From Dongia sedimenti (GTDB lineage: Bacteria > Pseudomonadota > Alphaproteobacteria > Dongiales > Dongiaceae): DNA of 64,000 nt. The stretch lies in the NCBI GenBank assembly GCA_030715195.1, contig JAUYVI010000010.1, forward strand, positions 117,942 through 181,941. Reading direction: 5' to 3'. Under the pieces are notes generated by a model, which was not told the origin of the DNA, ran no database searches, and saw nothing but the letters and a program-made list of their open reading frames with translations. Numbering within the stretch: the first letter of the stretch is position 1; each line of letters starts with the position of its first letter. Made by a program: the position numbers and the translations under genes. This document shows positions 59,772-64,000 of the stretch, one piece after another.

Positions 59772-60671
59772 TCAGCCCTGCATCTTGCCTTCGGCGACCT
59801 TGCGCAACAGGAAGTCACGGAAGACCTGAATGCGCTTCGAGTTCCTGAGTTCTTCCGGATAGACGAAGTAGGCATCGATGCGCGGGCCCTGCAGCTCCGG
59901 CAGGATGCGCACCAGATTCTGCGAATCGGTCGCCATGAACTCGGGCAGGCTCGCGAGTCCCATGCCACTTTGCACCGCGCGGCGGATCGCATAGACGCTG
60001 TTCACCTTCAAGACCGGCCGGCGCGGCCGATCCTTGCGGACGCCGGACCGCATCAGCCAGTCGATCTCCGGCACTGGAGGACGCTGGTCCTCGCCGAAGA
60101 CAATGATCCGATGGCCGTCGAGATCTTCCGGCGTCTTCGGAATACCATGCCGCTTAAGATAATTCGGCGCTGCATATACATATGTGTGCATGGTCAACAG
60201 GTGCCGCTGGATCAGTTCCGGCTGACGCGGCGGCTGCATGCGGATCGCAACGTCCGCCTCGCGCATCGAGAGATCGAGCTCGCGATCCTCGAGCAGGAGA
60301 TCCACCTCGACATCGGGATAGAGCTCGACGAACTCCACCAAGCCCGGCGTCAGCCAAGCCGAGCCGAAGGCCTGAGTCGCGGTGACCTTGAGCTGGCCCT
60401 TCGGACGGTCCTTGGATTCGCCGAGCTGCGCCTCGGCCATGGCCAGCTTGGAGAAGACCTCGTGCGCCGTGCGATAGAGCAGCTCGCCCTGCTCGGTCAA
60501 AATGAGGCCGCGGGCATGGCGGTGGAACAAGGCGACGTTGAGACTTTCTTCCAGCGAGCTGATCTGGCGCGAGACCGCCGACTGGCTGAGGTTCAGCGTC
60601 TCACCCGCATGGGTGAACGAGCCGGCCTCCGCGACGGCGTGAAAGATCCTGAGCTTGTCCCAGTCCATCAT
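59772..60671 (-). CDS. LysR family transcriptional regulator
   Basis: 299 residues; two ATGs in tandem at 60671 and 60668. The N-terminal helix-turn-helix (LRIFHAVAEAGSFTHAGETLNLSQSAVSRQIS in part) is followed by the periplasmic-binding-protein-like effector domain. It lies 68 bases downstream of trxB on the same strand, so it may be co-transcribed with it instead of being divergent from its target as LysR genes usually are. The effector is unknown; the neighbourhood suggests redox control. Confidence 0.9.
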   Translation of the reverse strand: MMDWDKLRIFHAVAEAGSFTHAGETLNLSQSAVSRQISSLEESLNVALFHRHARGLILTEQGELLYRTAHEVFSKLAMAEAQLGESKDRPKGQLKVTATQAFGSAWLTPGLVEFVELYPDVEVDLLLEDRELDLSMREADVAIRMQPPRQPELIQRHLLTMHTYVYAAPNYLKRHGIPKTPEDLDGHRIIVFGEDQRPPVPEIDWLMRSGVRKDRPRRPVLKVNSVYAIRRAVQSGMGLASLPEFMATDSQNLVRILPELQGPRIDAYFVYPEELRNSKRIQVFRDFLLRKVAEGKMQG

Positions 60672-60739
60672 GGACTGACCCCCTGTGTTGCGATCGAAGA
60701 CCGCAGATGCAGGCGAAGCGCACGAGCTGCGTCTCGCTG

Positions 60740-61705
60740 TTACTCGGCCGCGCGGGCTTCCTCGTGCTCATGCGCGGCCAGGAAGCGCTCGGCTTCCAAC
60801 GCGGCCATGCACCCCATGCCGGCGGCAGTCACGGCTTGGCGGAACACCTTGTCCTTGACGTCGCCGGCGGCAAACACGCCGGGAATCTCGGTCGCGGTGC
60901 TGTCCGGCTTGGTCAGCAGATAGCCTTCCGCATCGAGCGGAAGCTTCCCCTTGAAGAGCTCGGTCGACGGCGTGTGGCCGATCGCCACGAAGAAGCCGTC
61001 GCATGGAATATCCGTGGTAGCGCCGGTCTTGACGTTGCGGATGCGCACGCCGGTGACACCGGCGGGCTCGCCGCTGCCCAGCACTTCCTCGACCGCCGAA
61101 TCCCAGACCACCTTGATCTTCGGATTGCGGAACAGGCGCTCCTGCATGATCTTCTCGGCGCGCAGATGGTCGCGGCGATGGACCAGGGTCACCTTGGTCG
61201 CGTGGTTGGTGAGGTAGATCGCCTCCTCGACCGCGGTATTGCCGCCGCCGACGATCACCACCTCCTTCTCGCGGAAGAAGAAACCGTCGCAGGTGGCGCA
61301 CGCGCTCACGCCAAACCCGCGGAATTGCTGCTCCGAGGGCAGGCCCAGCCACTTCGCCTGGGCGCCGGTCGCGATGATCAGCGTGTCGCCGTAATAGACG
61401 TCGCCCGAATCACCCACCGCGCGGAACGGCCGGCGCGAGAGATCGACCTCGGTGATGGTGTCGAACATCACCTTGGTGCCGACATGCTCGGCCTGCTTCT
61501 GCATCTGCTCCATGAGCCAGGGGCCTTGGATCACGTCGGCGAAGCCCGGATAGTTTTCCACATCGGTGGTGATGGTCATCTGGCCGCCCGGCTGGATGCC
61601 CTGGACCAGGACCGGTTTCAGGTTGGCGCGGGCGGTGTAGATGGCGGCGGTGTAGCCCGCCGGCCCCGAGCCGATGATGAGTGCCTTGGTCCTGATTTCC
61701 GCCAT
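60740..61705 (-). CDS. trxB: Thioredoxin reductase
   Basis: 321 residues. The FAD loop is IIGSGPAGYTAAIYTARA at the N-terminus, the redox pair is Cys136-Ala-Thr-Cys139, the NADPH loop is VVIVGGGNTAVEEA, and the second FAD motif is GVFAAGDVKDKVFRQ. It reduces thioredoxin with NADPH, supporting methionine sulfoxide reductases, peroxidases and ribonucleotide reductase. The C-terminus ends in a short acidic and Ala-rich tail. Confidence 0.96.
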   Translation of the reverse strand: MAEIRTKALIIGSGPAGYTAAIYTARANLKPVLVQGIQPGGQMTITTDVENYPGFADVIQGPWLMEQMQKQAEHVGTKVMFDTITEVDLSRRPFRAVGDSGDVYYGDTLIIATGAQAKWLGLPSEQQFRGFGVSACATCDGFFFREKEVVIVGGGNTAVEEAIYLTNHATKVTLVHRRDHLRAEKIMQERLFRNPKIKVVWDSAVEEVLGSGEPAGVTGVRIRNVKTGATTDIPCDGFFVAIGHTPSTELFKGKLPLDAEGYLLTKPDSTATEIPGVFAAGDVKDKVFRQAVTAAGMGCMAALEAERFLAAHEHEEARAAE

Positions 61706-61848
61706 GTCCGGAGCCTTCGCGAGTCGGGGCCTAATCCCGTTGCGTTAAGATAAGTGGTGCCGGAAGCTTACTCAAGGCAAGCCCGTCACGCCGCCCGAAA
61801 AGCAACGAAAATCAGCGAAAATCCTGTCTGTTCTGCGGCTTGCGCCGA

Positions 61849-62694
61849 TCAGGCGCGGCGCAGGCGGATGTGCACCGTGGTGCCGTGGCCGACATGGCTC
61901 ATGATCCGCAGCCGGGCATCCTGGCGCTCCAGCAGCGAGCGGGTGATCGCGAGGCCGAGTCCGGAGCCGCTCTTGGTCTTGGCGAGGCTGTTATCGACCT
62001 GGAAGAACGGTTCGGTCACGCGGTCGAGATATTCTTCCGGGATGCCGACGCCGCGGTCGGCGATCATGATCTGGACGTCGTCCTCCACCCGATCCGCCGA
62101 GACCAGGACCTGCGGCGCGCCGTCGGAGAACTTGATCGCGTTGTCGATGATGGCCAACAGGCATTTCGACAGCGCCGCACGATCGGCGACGACATCCGGG
62201 AGATCGGCCGCGACCTCGACGATCGGCACGATCTCGGCATCGGCGAATTGCTGCTGCCGCATCGCGAGGCAGGAATCCAGGATCGGCTCCACCGCCACGC
62301 GGTCCTTCTCGACCACATAGGCGCCGGATTGCAGCCGCGTCATCTCCAGCGCCTGGTTGACGATGTGGAGCAGGTCGTTGGCGTTCGCGTGGGCGATCTG
62401 GAGGTAGTCGAAGTCCTCCGGGGCCAGCCGGCCGTTGAGCCGCGACAGCAGCAGCGAGGAAAAGCCGATGATGGCGTTGAGCGGGGTCCGGAGCTCGTGG
62501 CTCATGTTGCGCAGCAGGTCGTGCTTGCCGCGGCTGAGCTCCTCGCTCTCCATCCTGGCCAGGCTGAAGGCTTCCTCGCTCTGAGCCAGCAGGCGCTCGG
62601 CCTCGAGCCGCGCCTCGCGCTCCCGGGCCAGGGCGGCACGGAGTTCCTCGAGCGGAGGCGGGATCGGCGCGGCGGTGTCGGCGGACTGGATCAT
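61849..62694 (-). CDS. Soluble sensor histidine kinase
   Basis: 281 residues without a membrane segment. An N-terminal coiled coil (about 14-58) leads straight into the HisKA dimerisation helix with the phosphorylated His66 in NMSHELRTPLNAIIGFS. The HATPase domain has an N box (CLLAIIDNAIKFSD), G1 (IADRGVGIPE) and G2 (KSGSGLGLAITRSLLE). There is no sensing domain apart from the coiled coil and no response regulator nearby, so it is an orphan that may work with a partner protein or a phosphorelay elsewhere. It lies 143 bases upstream of trxB on the same strand. Confidence 0.9.
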   Translation of the reverse strand: MIQSADTAAPIPPPLEELRAALAREREARLEAERLLAQSEEAFSLARMESEELSRGKHDLLRNMSHELRTPLNAIIGFSSLLLSRLNGRLAPEDFDYLQIAHANANDLLHIVNQALEMTRLQSGAYVVEKDRVAVEPILDSCLAMRQQQFADAEIVPIVEVAADLPDVVADRAALSKCLLAIIDNAIKFSDGAPQVLVSADRVEDDVQIMIADRGVGIPEEYLDRVTEPFFQVDNSLAKTKSGSGLGLAITRSLLERQDARLRIMSHVGHGTTVHIRLRRA

Positions 62695-62814
62695 CGGGAA
62701 GATCGTCGCCCTTCTGAGCTACCCGGAGTGACGCGGCTGAAGACGGGATTTTAGGCGGCTTCGGCTGCAGCCGATAGAGACGGGTCTCACAGCATTGGTG
62801 AAAGGCGGAGGGAT

Positions 62815-62848
62815 TTGCGAAAGGAAATTTCTCGTAATATAATTACGA
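62815..62848 (+). promoter_or_regulatory. lrp promoter with an overlapping palindromic operator
   Basis: TTGCGA (62815-62820) and a perfect TATAAT (62838-62843) are 17 bases apart. The -10 lies inside TCGTAAT-ATA-ATTACGA (62832-62848), a perfect 17-base palindrome. RNA would start near 62850, about 28 bases before the lrp ATG. Binding of the Lrp-type product to the palindrome would repress its own promoter. Confidence 0.6.
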
Positions 62849-62877
62849 AACGCCCCGTTTCGCTTTAGGAAGATTTC

Positions 62878-63393
62878 ATGCGCCGCGCCAAGCTGGACAA
62901 GATCGATCTCCGCATCCTGGCCGACCTACAGGCCGATGGGCGGATGACCAACGTGGATCTGGCGATGCGGGCCGGAATCTCGGCGCCGCCCTGTCTGCGG
63001 CGGGTGCGGGCGCTGGAGGAAGGCGGATACCTGAAGGGATACCACGCCGAAGTCAATGCCGAGGCCCTGGGCTTCGGCGTGACCGTGTTCGCCCATGTAG
63101 GCCTGAGCAGCCAGGCCGAGACCGACCTCAAGGCCTTCGAGGCCTTGGTGGGCTCCTGGCCCATGGTCCGGGAATGCCACATGCTGGCGGGCGAAACCGA
63201 CTTCCTGCTGAAGATCGTCGCCCATGACTGGGACGCCTATCAGAAGTTCCTGACCACGCATCTGACGCCGGCCCCCAATGTCAGCCACGTCAAGTCGGCA
63301 CTGGCGATCCGCACCTCGAAGCTGCTGCCCGGCGTGCCGATCGACGCAGACGAGCCGAAGGTGGCGGCGGCGCGCGAGACGGCCGCCGGCTGA
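62878..63393 (+). CDS. Lrp/AsnC family transcriptional regulator
   Basis: 171 residues with AGGAAG before the ATG. A winged helix-turn-helix (DKIDLRILADLQADGRMTNVDLAMRAGIS in part, then PPCLRRVRALEEGGYL) is followed by a RAM ligand domain (HMLAGETDFLLKIVAHDWDAYQKFL). The C-terminal 20 residues are an extra acidic tail. Effectors are probably amino acids. Divergent from the histidine kinase and trxB genes. In related genomes an lrp gene next to trxB is common, so it may regulate that region. Confidence 0.92.
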   Translation: MRRAKLDKIDLRILADLQADGRMTNVDLAMRAGISAPPCLRRVRALEEGGYLKGYHAEVNAEALGFGVTVFAHVGLSSQAETDLKAFEALVGSWPMVRECHMLAGETDFLLKIVAHDWDAYQKFLTTHLTPAPNVSHVKSALAIRTSKLLPGVPIDADEPKVAAARETAAG

Positions 63394-63928
63394 GCTCGAT
63401 CCTCTTCCGGTATTTTTGATTCTGTCTGCGTCCCGTCTGCGATGCAGCGCAGCAAATTCAGCGCCCGCCAAAGCGGCGTGAAGTCGTTCGCTTTTACGGC
63501 CATCGCCGGTTTGACGACCGCGAGAGTGGGGCAAACCTCTGACGATCAACGACTTTGCGGCGTCGAGCGGGCTACGCGGATTCCCCGTTTCGTAAAAGCC
63601 GGGTACAAGCTCGGCACCTGGCGCGATTGCGGCGCCTCACGCAGACAGCGCTCAGGACCAGCCATGCAAGGACCGCCAGATGGACGCGTCATAAGCAGTC
63701 GGTTTTGATTCGGTCTGCGTCGGTCTGCGATGCAGTGCAGCAAGGCATCGCGTGACGTCGCTTCGTTCCACGTGCTCTTTCACGATGTCAAACAGCAATC
63801 CGATCATAGCACAATCGGCGCAACGCGTCGCCCCGTTCCACCGCATGGGTGACGTAAAGGATTCTGTGTCAGGGCAAGGAAGGGGTACTCCAGATGTGAA
63901 CTGCCAAGCACACAAGAGGAGCACCCCC
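63394..63928. other. 535-base region without a recognised gene
   Basis: No frame has convincing coding character or a good start. The region is less GC-rich than the preceding genes. It holds two copies of a 41-42 base sequence (see the repeat entry) and, at its right end, a Shine-Dalgarno for a gene that leaves the window. It looks like an accessory junction or degraded mobile DNA, but no integrase, transposase or tRNA is visible. Confidence 0.35.
63414..63743 (+). repeat. Direct repeat pair of about 42 bases
   Basis: Copy 1 (63414-63455) begins TTTTGATTCTGTCTGCGTC and ends GATGCAGCGCAGCAA. Copy 2 (63703-63743) begins TTTTGATTCGGTCTGCGTC and ends GATGCAGTGCAGCAA. About 38 positions agree, with one gap. 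Each copy itself contains a short internal repeat of GTCTGCG. The intervening 247 bases have no clear function. Confidence 0.7.
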
Positions 63929-64000
63929 ATGCCACAGCAAGCTGCGACGATCACGAGTTTACCAATGGCTTTTGAAGTCGTGAAGGCAATGCAGGCGGAC
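63929..64000 (+). CDS. Unidentified protein, 5' end only
   Basis: GAGGAG lies 7 bases before the ATG at 63929, and the frame stays open to the window edge (24 codons: MPQQAATITSLPMAFEVVKA and on). This is too little to assign a family. The strong ribosome site makes a real gene likely. Confidence 0.5.
   Translation, partial: MPQQAATITSLPMAFEVVKAMQAD

Noticed and set aside
63652..63954. A 100-codon minus-strand frame near the window end
   Set aside because: It overlaps one copy of the direct repeat and the ribosome site of the plus-strand gene start, and its composition does not look coding.

Overview
The window is high-GC DNA with dense, mostly co-directional genes, alphaproteobacterial in character and most likely from the Rhodospirillales. 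That placement is an inference from gene families and order: rlmH-gpmI-envC-ctpA-yibQ-rppH, uvrC-pgsA, lrp//trxB-lysR, and FnrL/FixK-type boxes. I see no rRNA, tRNA, CRISPR array, prophage or insertion sequence.

Layout. 1-7.1 kb (+): the end of a glutathione S-transferase gene, then rlmH, gpmI, and an envelope block (degenerate LytM/EnvC protein, CtpA protease, YibQ-type deacetylase, RppH). 7.1-12.7 kb: a cysteine-rich GMC oxidoreductase, Tex, a GNAT acetyltransferase and a PIN toxin-antitoxin pair. 12.7-17 kb: a metal block in which a sigma70-type promoter and a cobalamin riboswitch precede cbtB-cbtA-NicO transporter, divergent from a PepSY membrane protein and a Cys/His-rich DUF2946 protein. 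17-22 kb (-): mobB, pgsA, uvrC, folB and a pteridine-reductase-like SDR. 22-28.4 kb (+): an HlyD / RbbA-like / ABC-2 exporter followed by an MgtC/DUF4010 protein, behind an FNR/FixK-type box. 28.3-34.6 kb: VOC protein, uvrB, a small protein with its own FNR-like box, then divergent csoR/copA sharing palindromic operators. 34.8-40.8 kb: a galactose-dehydrogenase-like enzyme, an ABC exporter with a DUF7336-like protein, a 45-codon ORF with a strong Shine-Dalgarno, and a MocR regulator divergent from an EamA transporter.

40.9-51.8 kb is the most distinctive accessory segment. A GMC oxidoreductase, two enolase-superfamily enzymes, a beta-hydroxyacid dehydrogenase and a cupin sit beside a complete sugar-type ABC importer and a divergent GntR/FCD regulator with a candidate operator. 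It looks like a transport and catabolic module for an unidentified sugar acid or polyol. One of its enolase-superfamily enzymes lacks two expected acidic residues.

51.8-64 kb: a second PIN toxin-antitoxin pair with a clear palindromic operator, a sulfotransferase-like protein, a fatty acid desaturase whose 5' end suggests a frameshift, an aspartate-type aminotransferase, an M24 protein with the complete DddP (DMSP lyase) residue set, and then redox and stress genes (dps, msrP, lysR, trxB, an orphan histidine kinase, lrp). Downstream of lysR on the minus strand is a candidate three-hairpin small RNA. Several intergenic palindromic repeats are scattered from 39 to 56 kb. The last 600 bases hold a 42-base direct repeat and the start of a gene cut by the window edge.
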